A DNA stretch of 64,000 nucleotides from Flavobacterium sp. TR2 (GCF_025252405.1 NZ_CP104307.1:2542001-2606000), one strand, 5' to 3'; numbered from the stretch's first letter, positions 45,015 through 54,772 are shown. The notes: a model not told the origin generated them from the letters alone. Numbers and translations are program-made.

Positions 45015-47648
45015 ATGACAATTCCAGCACAATTTGACGCTAAGACGATTGAGAGTAAATGGTATGATTACTGGATGAAAAACAACTATTTTCATTCAGA
45101 ACCAGATCATAGAACACCGTACACCATTGTAATTCCGCCGCCAAACGTCACTGGAGTCCTTCACATGGGACATATGTTGAATAATACGATTCAGGATGTT
45201 TTAATTCGTAGAGCGCGTCTTAAAGGTTTCAACGCTTGTTGGGTACCTGGAACAGATCACGCATCTATTGCTACTGAAGCAAAAGTAGTAGCGAAATTAA
45301 AAGCAGAAGGAATTAATAAAAACGATTTGACCCGCGAAGAATTCCTAAAACACGCTTGGGAATGGACAGATAAATATGGCGGAACAATCTTGGAGCAACT
45401 TAAAAAATTAGGTGCTTCTTGCGATTGGGAACGTACGAAATTCACGATGGATCCAGATATGTCTGCATCTGTAATTAAATCGTTTGTAGATTTATACAAC
45501 AAAGGGTTAATCTACAGAGGATACCGTATGGTGAACTGGGATCCAGAAGCAAAAACTACTCTTTCTGACGAAGAAGTAATTTATGAGGAACAGCAAGGAA
45601 AATTATTTTTCTTAAAATATAAAATCGAAGGTTCAGAAGATTTCTTAACCATCGCTACAACACGTCCGGAAACTATTTTTGGAGATACTGCAATCTGTAT
45701 CAATCCAAACGATGAGCGTTTTGCACATTTAAAAGGTAAAAAAGCCATTGTTCCAATCTGCGGAAGAGTAATTCCTATTATTGAAGATGAATATGTAGAC
45801 GTAGAATTCGGAACAGGATGTTTGAAAGTTACGCCTGCGCACGATATGAACGATAAAACGCTGGGTGAAAAACACAACTTAGAAATCGTTGATATTTTTA
45901 ATGAAGATGCTACTTTAAACAGTTTCGGATTGCACTATCAAGGAAAAGACCGTTTTGTGGTTCGTACTGAAATTGCAAAAGAATTGGAAGAAATTGGCGC
46001 TTTGGCAAAAACAGAAACGCACTTAAATAAAGTAGGAACTTCTGAAAGAACAAAAGCGGTAATCGAACCAAGATTATCAGACCAATGGTTCTTGAAAATG
46101 GAAGAATTGGTAAAACCAGCCATTAAGTCGGTTTTAGAGACGGGAGACATTAAATTGCATCCAAAACGTTTTGAAAATACTTATGCGCACTGGCTAAACA
46201 ATATTCGCGATTGGAATATTTCTCGCCAATTATGGTGGGGACAACAAATTCCGGCATACTATTACGGAGACGGAAAAGAAGATTTCGTAGTTGCAGAAAA
46301 TATTGAAGACGCTTTAACTTTAGCAAAAGAAAAAACATCTAACAGCTCACTGACAACATCTGACTTAAAACAAGATGTTGATGCCTTAGATACATGGTTC
46401 TCATCTTGGTTATGGCCAATGTCAGTTTTTGGCGGAATTATGGATCCAGAAAGTCCAGACTTTAAATATTACTATCCAACAAATGACTTGGTAACCGGTC
46501 CGGATATTTTATTTTTCTGGGTTGCGAGAATGATTATTGCGGGTTACGAATATGCAGGTGAAAAACCATTTACGAATGTATATTTAACAGGCTTAGTTCG
46601 TGATAAACAGCGCCGTAAAATGTCTAAATCATTAGGAAACTCTCCTGATCCTTTAGATTTAATTGAAAAATTTGGTGCCGATGGTGTTCGTGTAGGATTG
46701 CTTTTAAGTGCTTCTGCAGGAAACGATATTATGTTTGACGAAGAATTATGCCTTCAAGGAAAAGCTTTTTCAAACAAAATCTGGAATGCTTTCAAATTGA
46801 TTAAAGGTTGGGAAGTTTCTGAAACAATTCCACAGCCAGAATCATCAAAAGTGGCAATCGAATGGTACGAAGCAAAATTGCAGCAGACTTTAGTAGATAT
46901 CGAAGATAATTTTGAGAAATACAGAATTTCTGATTCATTGATGGCAATTTATAAATTGGTTTGGGATGATTTCTGTTCATGGTTCTTAGAAATGATCAAA
47001 CCGGCTTACCAGCAGCCAATTGACAGCGTAACTTTCGCGAAAGCGATCGAAATGCTAGAAAACAACTTGAAGTTATTGCATCCGTTTATGCCTTTCTTGA
47101 CTGAGGAAATCTGGCAATTAATTGCTGAAAGAACCCCAGAAGAAGCTTTAATTGTTTCAACTTGGCCAGAAGTAAAACCATTTGATGCCAAATTGATTGC
47201 TGATTTCGAAAATTCAATTGAAGTGATTTCTGGAATCAGAACGATTCGTAAAGACAAAAATATTCCGTTTAAGGATGCAATCGAATTAAAAGGAATCAAC
47301 AGCGAAAATGTTTCTACTTATTTTGATTCAATCATAACAAAACTAGGAAATGTTTCGGCTTTCGAATATGTTTCTGAAAAAGTAGACGGAGCATTGTCTT
47401 TCCGTGTAAAATCAAATGAATATTTCATTCCGATTACAGGAAATATTGATGTAGAAGCTGAAATTGCAAAACTTACAGAAGAATTAAATTACACAAAAGG
47501 ATTCTTGAAATCTGTTGAAGCAAAACTTTCAAACGAGAAATTCGTAAATGGAGCTCCAGAGAAGGTTCTTAATTTAGAAAAACAAAAACAAGCAGATGCT
47601 CTAGCAAAAATTGCTACAATCGAGCAGAGTTTGGCTGGCTTGAAATAA
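45015..47648 (+). CDS. valS: Valine-tRNA ligase
   Basis: The class I synthetase of 877 residues charges tRNA-Val and edits mischarged threonine. The HIGH motif lies in PPPNVTGVLHMGHMLNNTIQ, the editing domain has ATTRPETIFGDTAICIN, and the KMSKS motif is RRKMSKSLGNSPDPLDL near residue 534. A C-terminal coiled-coil arm (EAEIAKLTEELNYTKGFLKS) is typical of ValRS. The length is normal. The gene is monocistronic, with a strong terminator after it. A repeat-rich 5' region precedes it, but no T-box is seen. Confidence 0.97.
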   Translation: MTIPAQFDAKTIESKWYDYWMKNNYFHSEPDHRTPYTIVIPPPNVTGVLHMGHMLNNTIQDVLIRRARLKGFNACWVPGTDHASIATEAKVVAKLKAEGINKNDLTREEFLKHAWEWTDKYGGTILEQLKKLGASCDWERTKFTMDPDMSASVIKSFVDLYNKGLIYRGYRMVNWDPEAKTTLSDEEVIYEEQQGKLFFLKYKIEGSEDFLTIATTRPETIFGDTAICINPNDERFAHLKGKKAIVPICGRVIPIIEDEYVDVEFGTGCLKVTPAHDMNDKTLGEKHNLEIVDIFNEDATLNSFGLHYQGKDRFVVRTEIAKELEEIGALAKTETHLNKVGTSERTKAVIEPRLSDQWFLKMEELVKPAIKSVLETGDIKLHPKRFENTYAHWLNNIRDWNISRQLWWGQQIPAYYYGDGKEDFVVAENIEDALTLAKEKTSNSSLTTSDLKQDVDALDTWFSSWLWPMSVFGGIMDPESPDFKYYYPTNDLVTGPDILFFWVARMIIAGYEYAGEKPFTNVYLTGLVRDKQRRKMSKSLGNSPDPLDLIEKFGADGVRVGLLLSASAGNDIMFDEELCLQGKAFSNKIWNAFKLIKGWEVSETIPQPESSKVAIEWYEAKLQQTLVDIEDNFEKYRISDSLMAIYKLVWDDFCSWFLEMIKPAYQQPIDSVTFAKAIEMLENNLKLLHPFMPFLTEEIWQLIAERTPEEALIVSTWPEVKPFDAKLIADFENSIEVISGIRTIRKDKNIPFKDAIELKGINSENVSTYFDSIITKLGNVSAFEYVSEKVDGALSFRVKSNEYFIPITGNIDVEAEIAKLTEELNYTKGFLKSVEAKLSNEKFVNGAPEKVLNLEKQKQADALAKIATIEQSLAGLK

Positions 47649-47668
47649 AAAATATTTCTTTTATAAGC

Positions 47669-47709
47669 AGACCTAACAGGTTTTTAAAACTTGTTAGGTC
47701 TTTTTTTTT
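47669..47709 (+). terminator. Rho-independent terminator of valS
   Basis: AGACCTAACAGGTTTT pairs with AAAACTTGTTAGGTCT, followed by a run of T residues. The T run leads straight into a dispersed repeat. Confidence 0.85.
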
Positions 47710-47796
47710 GCCACGAATTCACGAATTTTATTTTTCACAATCTTTGAGTGAAATATTAGTTTAAGAATAAAACTCGTGAATTTGTGGCTGTAAAAA
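47710..47796. repeat. Dispersed inverted repeat, first copy flanking the GyrI-like gene
   Basis: GCCACGAATTCACGAATTTT at the left pairs with AAAACTCGTGAATTTGTGGC at the right. The left 47 bases are repeated with three differences, in the same orientation, at 48513-48559 on the other side of the GyrI-like gene. Confidence 0.7.
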
Positions 47797-47800
47797 AAAA

Positions 47801-48424
47801 CTATTTTACAGGCTCTCTAAGTATTGTTTTTAATTTGTCGGGAGCTGTTTTACGGAAATCTGAAAGATAAATTTCATGATGCAGCCCATTTTGCTGCAGA
47901 TTGTTCTGAATGCTAAAATCTTGAATTTTTTTAAGAGTTTGTGGTTCAGTATCAAAAGGGCCAATGTGAAGAATCTGAATGACTTTGCCTTCTTTTAGTT
48001 CAAAGAACTCAATTGCGTTTGCTAATTCATTTTGTTTTTTGCTGACCGCAATTGCAATAGCTTCTTTGGTTTGTTCCTTTGTTACAAAATGGGGCATTCT
48101 AATCATGATTCTGTAATTCCATTCAGAACGGGGTATTTTTTGCGGAGCTTCATCCATAGAAATAGATGCGTATTTTTTATCGTCAAAACTCCATAATGCT
48201 TCTAGTTTTGGAACAACAAAGTCATTGTTCATTGCCTTCTGCATAAATTTAATGACATAAGCCGTGGTGTACAATGCTTGAATTTTTTCTGAAAATTCTT
48301 TTCCAGAAGGATCTCCTTGACCTATAAGCGATATGTAATTCGTTTTTTCTATATAAACGATTTCGGGAATAGTTTTAGCATTATAGTAAGTCTTGTCTGT
48401 TTTGGTTAAATCTAATTTGCTCAT
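47801..48424 (-). CDS. GyrI-like small-molecule-binding domain protein
   Basis: The 207-residue protein carries a single GyrI-like/SRPBCC-like effector domain. IPEIVYIEKTNYISLIGQGD is the first strand, IMIRMPHFVTKEQTKEA and QILHIGPFDTEP are typical later motifs, and the C-terminal LSDFRKTAPDKLKTILREPV matches the usual ending YLSD-x-x-R. Free-standing members are related to the effector domains of AraC and MerR regulators and can bind or hydrolyse small cationic compounds. Gyrase inhibition is not implied. The gene lies between two direct copies of a dispersed repeat. Confidence 0.82.
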   Translation of the reverse strand: MSKLDLTKTDKTYYNAKTIPEIVYIEKTNYISLIGQGDPSGKEFSEKIQALYTTAYVIKFMQKAMNNDFVVPKLEALWSFDDKKYASISMDEAPQKIPRSEWNYRIMIRMPHFVTKEQTKEAIAIAVSKKQNELANAIEFFELKEGKVIQILHIGPFDTEPQTLKKIQDFSIQNNLQQNGLHHEIYLSDFRKTAPDKLKTILREPVK

Positions 48425-48685
48425 CTTTTTTAGGTTTTATAATGCAAATTAAAAGGGATGAAGTGACAAGGGTATGTCAGCAGAAGTTGTGCTTTATTTT
48501 TTTTTTTTTTTTGCCACGAATTCACAAATTTTATTTTTTACAATCTTTGAATGAAATAATGATTCACGAATAGATTTTAAAAATAAAAATCTTGAAATGC
48601 TTTGCTTGTTCGCTTTCGCTTGCGTCGTGGCTGTTTTTTACTCAAGGAAAAAATATTGCAATTGGATTTGAGCTGAACTTAAAAT
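48425..48685. repeat. Second flanking copy of the dispersed repeat, with poly-T tract
   Basis: A run of 16 T residues (48497-48512) leads into GCCACGAATTCACAAATTTT at 48513, the second copy of the element at 47710. It closes imperfectly at about 48638 with GCGTCGTGGCTG after a GCTT/CGCTT-rich tract. No gene is recognised here. Confidence 0.6.
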
Positions 48686-48740
48686 AAAAATCCCAAGATT
48701 TTTCTGTTTTAGAAAGTCAGAAAATCTTGGGATAAAAAAA
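48686..48740 (-). terminator. Terminator of the siderophore-type TonB receptor gene
   Basis: ATCCCAAGATTTT pairs with AAAATCTTGGGAT; the minus strand ends in a T-rich run, 17 bases after the receptor stop. Confidence 0.75.
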
Positions 48741-48756
48741 CATCTAATTCAATATT

Positions 48757-51057
48757 TTAGAACTTGTATCGCAAGCTTGTCATAACCTGACGAGGAGCAA
48801 TTGGGTTCACGCTATAATTTTCGTGAACAGTATAATTTAATGTGTTTGTAATGTTTGATAATTTGCAAAGAATCGAGAATTTTCTCCAAGTATATCCAAC
48901 AGAAGCATCAATTGTAAAATAACCTTCTAGCGGAATATCACGATCTCTAATTGTTACAGTGTACGTTTTCGGGTTTGTTGAAGGTTTATTTTCTGTCCAT
49001 ACATAATCATCATTCCATCCTCCTAAACGATCTCCGATATAGTTTCCGATTGCTCCAAAAGAAACTCCTTTAAATAATCCTGATTGCAGAGTATAAAAGA
49101 AACTTAAGTTAGCAGTATTTAGCGGCGTTCTCGCTACTCGGTCTCCTTCAACAAAACTACCGTTCAATCCTGAAGTTTTGGTGTAGCGCATATCATTGTA
49201 GCTGTATCCTGCAATAATATTTAAACCATCTGCTGGCGCTGCTGTAACATCAACTTCGACACCTTTACTTTTGGTTTCTCCGCTTAGCATTTTAATGTTT
49301 GCATCAAAATTATCGCTTCCGTCAGCTTTATATGGTGCCATTTGAGCCAAGTTGCTGTTTGTAATTTGATAAACTGTAACATTTGTGCTTAACAATCCGT
49401 TAAACCAATCTTTCTTTACTCCAACCTCGTATTGATCGATAATAGAAGCTTCAATAGGCTGTAAATCTACAGTTGTTCCTGTATTTGGAGTAAAAGAAGT
49501 AGAATAGCTTCCAAATACTGAAATATCTTTTGTCGGCTGATACACTAATCCAGCTTTTGGAGAAAATGCATTATCTAAGCGTTTTGGCGTTACTGTTGGA
49601 ACAGCATCTTGAGGATTTCCTGCACCAGTTTTAGTTTCTTTGTATGTGCTAACTTCAGCTTCTTGCCAAGACCATCTTATACCTGCCAAGACTTTAAATT
49701 TATCTGTGATCGAAATGAAATCTTGAAAATAAACCCCAAAACGATTTGTGTCTGTTTTTGTAATTTGAGTTGCTCTGTCAGTTGTTGGAATGTCCATTCT
49801 TTGGTCTGCAGGATCAAAAGTGAATAAGTTTATCTTGTCATAAAGTGTTGGTCCATAAACAGGTTTGCCATCTTTAATGCCGATTTGCACATATTTTTCA
49901 TCAAATGTAAAAGTGTAAGCTGTTGCAAATGAGTTTTCCCAATCAACACCAGTAAAGATTTGATGTTTTACAGATCCGGTATTAAAAGTTCCCTGTAAAC
50001 TCAATTGGTCTCCAAGAATTTGTTCTAAGTTTTTGTTTTTAGTTAAACCTCTATTCCAGTCACCAGGAGTTGGATAAGTGTCAAGACCTGATAATTGTGC
50101 TGTAGAATAGCTTCCTCTATTATAATTTTGGAAAGATGAGTTAAAGTTTAATTTCCAATTTTTGTTAAAATCGTGATTTAATAATACAGATGCACTAGCA
50201 GATTTTGTATTTCCATTTGACCAAAGTGACCCGTAGAAAGCACTACGAGGTAAATCTAAAATTTCTTTACCAATAATTCCAGTTCCAAAATCTGGTGTCC
50301 AGTCTGCGCTTAAATAATCTCCTTGTACAGTGATTTGAGTTTTTGGGTTAATAATGAAAAGCAACGATGGATTTACATAAATACGTTCGTTTTTTACAAC
50401 ATCTCTAAAGCTTTCTGAGTTTTCGTAAGAACCATTAATTCTAAAAGCAATTGATTTTGTAAGGCCACCATAAAAATCAAAAGCAGGCTTGTAGTAAGCG
50501 TAGCTTCCCATTTGCATAGAGATTTCTCCTCCGCTTTTAAACTGTGGCGTTTTGGTTACTAGGTTTACAATTCCTCCCGGAGCAACATTTCCGTATAGTA
50601 GTGCAGAACCACCTTTTAGAAATTCTACTTTCTCTAAACCTGAAACATCAGGAATAGAGCCAGAATTGTAACGGAATCCGTTTTTAAACATATTATTAGC
50701 AGACATATCATAACCTCTTGAGAAGAAAGATTCTTGCGCGCCACCACGAGCAGAACTTACATAAACACCGTTGGCATTTTTAAGAACTTCGCTTAATCTG
50801 ATGGCTTGCTGCTGTTCGATAACTTCAGAACCGATAACCTGTAAGGTTTGCGGATTATCCATAGGTTTCAATCCGGAACGAACTGCTGTTACTGGTTTTG
50901 GCTCTTTAGTTTTGGTAACCACAACCTCGTTTAGAATTTCTCCTTTTTTATTTTTTACAGTGTCGGTAACAGAAGAAGTCGTTTCATTACTTGAATAATC
51001 TTGACCATAAGAGGCAAAACTTAATAATCCTAGTGCAAGTAGTAAATTATATTTCAT
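48757..51057 (-). CDS. TonB-dependent siderophore-type receptor
   Basis: The outer-membrane receptor has 766 residues. After a signal peptide (LLSFASYG) comes a short acidic stretch, then a TonB box-like EVVVTKTKE and the plug domain (about 70-200: MDNPQTLQVIGSEVIEQQQA, FFSRGYDMSANNMFKNG, LEKVEFLKGGSALLYGN, PGGIVNLVTKTP). The 22-stranded barrel ends VMTSLRYKF with terminal Phe. No carboxypeptidase-regulatory-like extension is present, unlike the partner receptor upstream. The FhuE/FoxA-like plug sequence suggests ferric siderophore uptake. Its promoter strongly resembles that of the other receptor. Confidence 0.92.
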   Translation of the reverse strand: MKYNLLLALGLLSFASYGQDYSSNETTSSVTDTVKNKKGEILNEVVVTKTKEPKPVTAVRSGLKPMDNPQTLQVIGSEVIEQQQAIRLSEVLKNANGVYVSSARGGAQESFFSRGYDMSANNMFKNGFRYNSGSIPDVSGLEKVEFLKGGSALLYGNVAPGGIVNLVTKTPQFKSGGEISMQMGSYAYYKPAFDFYGGLTKSIAFRINGSYENSESFRDVVKNERIYVNPSLLFIINPKTQITVQGDYLSADWTPDFGTGIIGKEILDLPRSAFYGSLWSNGNTKSASASVLLNHDFNKNWKLNFNSSFQNYNRGSYSTAQLSGLDTYPTPGDWNRGLTKNKNLEQILGDQLSLQGTFNTGSVKHQIFTGVDWENSFATAYTFTFDEKYVQIGIKDGKPVYGPTLYDKINLFTFDPADQRMDIPTTDRATQITKTDTNRFGVYFQDFISITDKFKVLAGIRWSWQEAEVSTYKETKTGAGNPQDAVPTVTPKRLDNAFSPKAGLVYQPTKDISVFGSYSTSFTPNTGTTVDLQPIEASIIDQYEVGVKKDWFNGLLSTNVTVYQITNSNLAQMAPYKADGSDNFDANIKMLSGETKSKGVEVDVTAAPADGLNIIAGYSYNDMRYTKTSGLNGSFVEGDRVARTPLNTANLSFFYTLQSGLFKGVSFGAIGNYIGDRLGGWNDDYVWTENKPSTNPKTYTVTIRDRDIPLEGYFTIDASVGYTWRKFSILCKLSNITNTLNYTVHENYSVNPIAPRQVMTSLRYKF

Positions 51058-51092
51058 GGTATTTATTTAGATTCAATAAAAATTATAGAGTG

Positions 51093-51121
51093 CAAATATA
51101 AATGAACAGACACTTTAACAG
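51093..51121 (-). promoter_or_regulatory. Promoter of the siderophore-type receptor gene
   Basis: On the minus strand CTG (51121-51119), 18 bases, then TATATTTG (51100-51093). TGTTAAAGT around the -33 and TTTGCACT at the -7 are shared with the promoter at 54611-54640. Confidence 0.55.
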
Positions 51122-51265
51122 GAAATTATGAGATGGATTTATTGCTTAAACCTTACTTAGTTTTGTCTTAATATTTGCTTAAGAATTTTTTAATGTTGTT
51201 TTAATTTTGTAAATAATTTGAGTTTAAATAGTGATAGGGTGTGCTGTAAAGGCTATTTTGCAAAA

Positions 51266-51305
51266 AAAAACAGGGCTGTCTCAATTTTGAGTCAACCCTA
51301 TTTTA
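51266..51305 (-). terminator. Terminator of the DUF4198 gene
   Basis: AAAACAGGGCTGTCTCAA pairs with TTGAGTCAACCCTATTTT with few mismatches; a T run follows on the minus strand, 37 bases after the stop. Confidence 0.75.
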
Positions 51306-51342
51306 AATTGAAATTAAAACCTAAGAATGAAGTTTCTGGAAA

Positions 51343-52068
51343 TTATTTTACAACAATTTGATAAGTTGCCATTTTCCAGATTTCATCGTATTTTTTTCCG
51401 TTATGATCTCCAGAAGCTTTTTCTGTATGAGCATATTCAACCATATAGTTTCCTGACCAGATTGGTGTAAAAGAAAATTCTCCCTTATCGTTTGTCCACA
51501 ATTCTTTTTCCCAGCCGTTTGGTGCAATTACTTTAATTTTAGCTTCTTTAGCAATAGCTCCGTCATAAGAGGCAACGCCTGTAATTTTAGCGTCTTTCTT
51601 TGCTGTGTCCGCATTTTCTGAGAAAACGGCAATTTTATTCGTGTTAGAAGCAATAGTATTTCCAGCAGTTTTATTTCCAACTACAACAGTTGCGCTAGAA
51701 TTATAATCTAATTTCATAGTGCCATAAACGTCTTTTACGGTATGGTGCATCACAATGGTATAGACCCCATCTTCTTCTGGTGTAAAAAAAGCTTGGTATT
51801 TATTATCTAAAGCCTTAGAGGTTAATTTAACCTCTTTTTTAGATGGAGAAATTACCACTAAAGAGAAATCCTTTAAATCAGAAAACCATTTATCAGCTTT
51901 TGTAATGTCGTTATCAGAGAACTCTCCAAAGTAAACCGAAATTTCTTGAGCTTTGCCTTTTGTTCCTGTTGCTTTAGTTTCAATCCAAAGTGCGTGGGCG
52001 AAAAGCTGAGGTGCGGCAAAAAGCATTAGAAATAAAAAGCTCGCTGTTTTTAAAATATTTGATTTCAT
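51343..52068 (-). CDS. DUF4198 periplasmic protein, metal-uptake associated
   Basis: The 241-residue protein has a signal peptide (LLFAAPQLFAHA) directly followed by HALWIETKATG, the His-first start typical of DUF4198. It then has beta-sandwich strands, a middle linker rich in Thr/Asn/Ala, and a second sandwich domain (VASYDGAIAKEAKIKVIAPN, KGEFSFTPIWSGNYMVEYAH). DUF4198 proteins commonly accompany TonB receptors for nickel, cobalt or other metals. Lying between two receptor genes in the same direction, it probably serves one of those uptake systems in the periplasm. It has its own -7 element. Confidence 0.85.
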   Translation of the reverse strand: MKSNILKTASFLFLMLFAAPQLFAHALWIETKATGTKGKAQEISVYFGEFSDNDITKADKWFSDLKDFSLVVISPSKKEVKLTSKALDNKYQAFFTPEEDGVYTIVMHHTVKDVYGTMKLDYNSSATVVVGNKTAGNTIASNTNKIAVFSENADTAKKDAKITGVASYDGAIAKEAKIKVIAPNGWEKELWTNDKGEFSFTPIWSGNYMVEYAHTEKASGDHNGKKYDEIWKMATYQIVVK

Positions 52069-52104
52069 ACGATCAAGTTTAAATTATTAGAATGATATTT
52101 TTTA

Positions 52105-52112
52105 CAAACATA
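52105..52112 (-). promoter_or_regulatory. -7 promoter element of the DUF4198 gene
   Basis: TATGTTTG on the minus strand matches TAnnTTTG, 36 bases upstream of the start at 52068. No clear -33 TTG is present. Confidence 0.4.
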
Positions 52113-52251
52113 AGTTTTATTTAGAATAATTAAAAATAAAAAGTCTTGAAAACTGCAATGAAAAGCCAAAGATTTCTAGGATTTATGTTATGTTTTTACA
52201 ATTCTGTTCTTTTTCTAAAGGGCAGAGGTGTTTTTAGAAAAGAGAAAAACT

Positions 52252-54555
52252 TTAGAATTTCAATGTCAGATTAACCAAGAAATTGGACAACGCTTGTGAG
52301 TTTCCGTAAAAATCCCAATATCTTTCACTTGAAATATTATTGAATTTAATTCCAACTCTCCAAGTAGGCTGGTCATAAAAGACAGTAGCATTTGCAGTTG
52401 TATAGGATGGCATATAGAAAACATTGTCTTCAAACAGATAGCTTTTTCCAACATAATTTAATCCAAAACCAGCTCCTAAGCCTTTTACAGTATTTTGCAA
52501 AGTATAAGTGGTCCAAAAGTTGGCTACATTTTCTGGAGCTCCAGGGGCTGTAGCTCCAGATTCTTGAATACGATTTTCATTGTATGCATACCCCCCGATA
52601 ATGTTTAAGCCATTTATTGGATTGGCTATTAATTCAAAATCTAAGCCTTTGCTTTTTTGAACTCCATCCTGAAATGCAAAGCCATTCGAATCATATCGAA
52701 TTGCATTATCAATTGTGATGTTGTAATAACTCAAAGTAGTGCTCAGTTTTTTATTAAACGCTTCGATTTTTACACCAGCTTCATATTGTACGGCATAGAC
52801 AGGGTCTAAAATCAATTTTGTTGCGTCAGGTTGCGTTGCGGGAGGAGAATTTTGGAATCCGTTCATGTAATTGGCAAAAACAGAAACCTGATCTTTAACG
52901 ACCTGATAGACCAATCCAAGTTTTGGAGATAAAGCAGTCTGATTATATCCTTCAGTACCCTCGACTTCCTTGCGTTTGTAATTGTCTACACGAAGACTTA
53001 GCATAGCAGATAATCTGTCGGTAAAATTTACGACATCAGAAGCGTAGATACTAAAGGTTTGGTCGCCATCAACAGGATATGTTGTCTGTTTTAGAGTTGC
53101 ATCGACTGTTTTTCTTCTTAAAGGATCGAAAGGTGCTCGAACATCAACAGTATCTAGGTAAGCTGTAACTCCAGAAGAAAAACTATTTTTATTGAAACTG
53201 TAATTTGCACCTACTAAAAGTCTATGTTTGATGCTTCCCGTTGCAAATTGTCCATTTATATTTTCTTGAATATTAGTGTAGTTGTTGTAAATAGGTCCCC
53301 AATTGCCAACTCTTCTTGCGGCCAGATATGGTGTAAGCCAAAGGGTGTAGGTTTGGTAGCTTCTTTCTACATTTTCTCCCATAAAAGAGAATAATGTTGT
53401 CGATTTCCAATTTTCAGATATTTGATATTCTGCTTGAGCAAAAACTTTATTCGCCGAAGTTTTAGCATCATTATCATCATGAAACAGCGATTTTCTGTAG
53501 CCCACTTGTAGATCTCTAGGATTTGTGATTCCAGATTTGGCATCATATCGGTGATAAGTGCGTCTTGTATTGTTTGAGCTAATGTATTCTGCATCAATAT
53601 TAAAAGTTAATTTTTCGCTTGCCTTATAAGTCAAACTAGGCGTTATAGCGACAGTATTGTTGAAGCCAAAATCCAAGAAGCTTTTTTCTCTGTTGACCGC
53701 TGCATTTAATCTGAATAAAACACTTTTGTCTTTCTTTAAAGGAGTGTTGATGTCTGCAGTAAAACGATTTAAGTTATAACTTCCCATTGTGTAAGATACT
53801 TCGGTTGCGGCTGTTTCAAAAGGCTTTTTGGTAACTAAGTTTACCACGCCCCCAAAAGAAGAAATAGTTGACCCGAATAAAGTTCCTGATGGCCCTTTTA
53901 AAACTTCAATTCTTTCCACATTGGCAAGATCTGTAGAAGAACGGTTTGTTGCCGTTTCCATTCCGTTTCTAGCATTAATTCCTGTGGTGAAACCTCTAAA
54001 GGTTACGCCAACGCCGCCAGAAGGATAAGTTACAGGTACAGCGCCAGGAGAGTTTTGTACAGCGCTTCTAACATCTACAGAAACCTGCTCTAATAAAAGC
54101 TCTTTATGAATCACATTATAAACCTGCGGATTTTCTAAATTTTTAAGCGGCATTCTGGCAACGTAGTCTGTTTTTTTAGATATAATGCTTTTTGGATTGC
54201 TAATTACCACTTCTTGTAATTCCTTATTAGAAACCTTTAGCTGTAAATTGACCGTAGTGGTTTCGTTTTCTGTTACGGTAACTTCAGTTTCTAAGGTTTC
54301 ATAACCCGTTAAAGATACTTGAAGCGTATAAGAATTGGCTCTTACTTTATTAAAGTCAAAATTGCCGTCATCAGTAGAAACGGTACCATATTTAGTGTTT
54401 TTAAGGATGATATTTACGCCAGCAGCGGCATCGCCATCAGATGTTGTAATTGTCCCTTTAATTTTTCCATGGTTTTGTGCAAAGGCAGATAAAAACGAAA
54501 ATATAAAACTGATTGAAAATAGAAAACGCGAAGTTTTCAAATTGAGATAATTCAT
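52252..54555 (-). CDS. TonB-dependent receptor with CarboxypepD-regulatory-like domain
   Basis: The receptor has 767 residues. The signal peptide (FIFSFLSAFAQ) is followed by a carboxypeptidase-regulatory-like domain (about 28-110: KGTITTSDGDAAAGVNIILK, TLQVSLTGYETLETEV). Next come a TonB box-like ELQEVVISN, the plug (LLLEQVSVDVRSAVQNSPGA, GVGVTFRGFTTG, VERIEVLKGPSGTLFGS, FGGVVNLVTKKP), and a barrel ending SNFLVNLTLKF. The plug style is that of siderophore receptors. It heads a three-gene set with DUF4198 and a second receptor; metal uptake is likely, substrate unknown. Confidence 0.93.
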   Translation of the reverse strand: MNYLNLKTSRFLFSISFIFSFLSAFAQNHGKIKGTITTSDGDAAAGVNIILKNTKYGTVSTDDGNFDFNKVRANSYTLQVSLTGYETLETEVTVTENETTTVNLQLKVSNKELQEVVISNPKSIISKKTDYVARMPLKNLENPQVYNVIHKELLLEQVSVDVRSAVQNSPGAVPVTYPSGGVGVTFRGFTTGINARNGMETATNRSSTDLANVERIEVLKGPSGTLFGSTISSFGGVVNLVTKKPFETAATEVSYTMGSYNLNRFTADINTPLKKDKSVLFRLNAAVNREKSFLDFGFNNTVAITPSLTYKASEKLTFNIDAEYISSNNTRRTYHRYDAKSGITNPRDLQVGYRKSLFHDDNDAKTSANKVFAQAEYQISENWKSTTLFSFMGENVERSYQTYTLWLTPYLAARRVGNWGPIYNNYTNIQENINGQFATGSIKHRLLVGANYSFNKNSFSSGVTAYLDTVDVRAPFDPLRRKTVDATLKQTTYPVDGDQTFSIYASDVVNFTDRLSAMLSLRVDNYKRKEVEGTEGYNQTALSPKLGLVYQVVKDQVSVFANYMNGFQNSPPATQPDATKLILDPVYAVQYEAGVKIEAFNKKLSTTLSYYNITIDNAIRYDSNGFAFQDGVQKSKGLDFELIANPINGLNIIGGYAYNENRIQESGATAPGAPENVANFWTTYTLQNTVKGLGAGFGLNYVGKSYLFEDNVFYMPSYTTANATVFYDQPTWRVGIKFNNISSERYWDFYGNSQALSNFLVNLTLKF

Positions 54556-54610
54556 TATTATTTTAAATTTGGTTTGTAATTAATTTTATTTAGAACAAAT
54601 AAAAACAGTG

Positions 54611-54640
54611 CAAATGTAGAAATTAAAATAACTTTAACAA
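54611..54640 (-). promoter_or_regulatory. Promoter of the CarboxypepD-type TonB receptor gene
   Basis: On the minus strand TTG (54640-54638), 19 bases, then TACATTTG (54618-54611), an excellent match to the flavobacterial consensus. TGTTAAAGT and TTTGCACT are shared with the promoter at 51093-51121. Confidence 0.65.
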
Positions 54641-54745
54641 TTTTTATTTTTATCATTTGCAGATTAAATTGTTAAAAGGTGATTTTGAAAGCAATTAAAT
54701 AAAATTCTTAGCAGATGTTTTAGCAGTATAAAGTTTAAAAAGCCT

Positions 54746-54753
54746 TAATTTTG
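54746..54753 (+). promoter_or_regulatory. -7 promoter element of the MFS gene
   Basis: TAATTTTG matches TAnnTTTG, 19 bases before the ATG at 54773; the -33 element is poor. Confidence 0.4.
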
Positions 54754-54772
54754 CGGCTAGAAAAAAGACCCA

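Noticed and set aside
47801..48424. Gyrase inhibitor
   Set aside because: The GyrI-like fold is mostly a small-molecule-binding domain, and nothing specific to SbmC function is visible.
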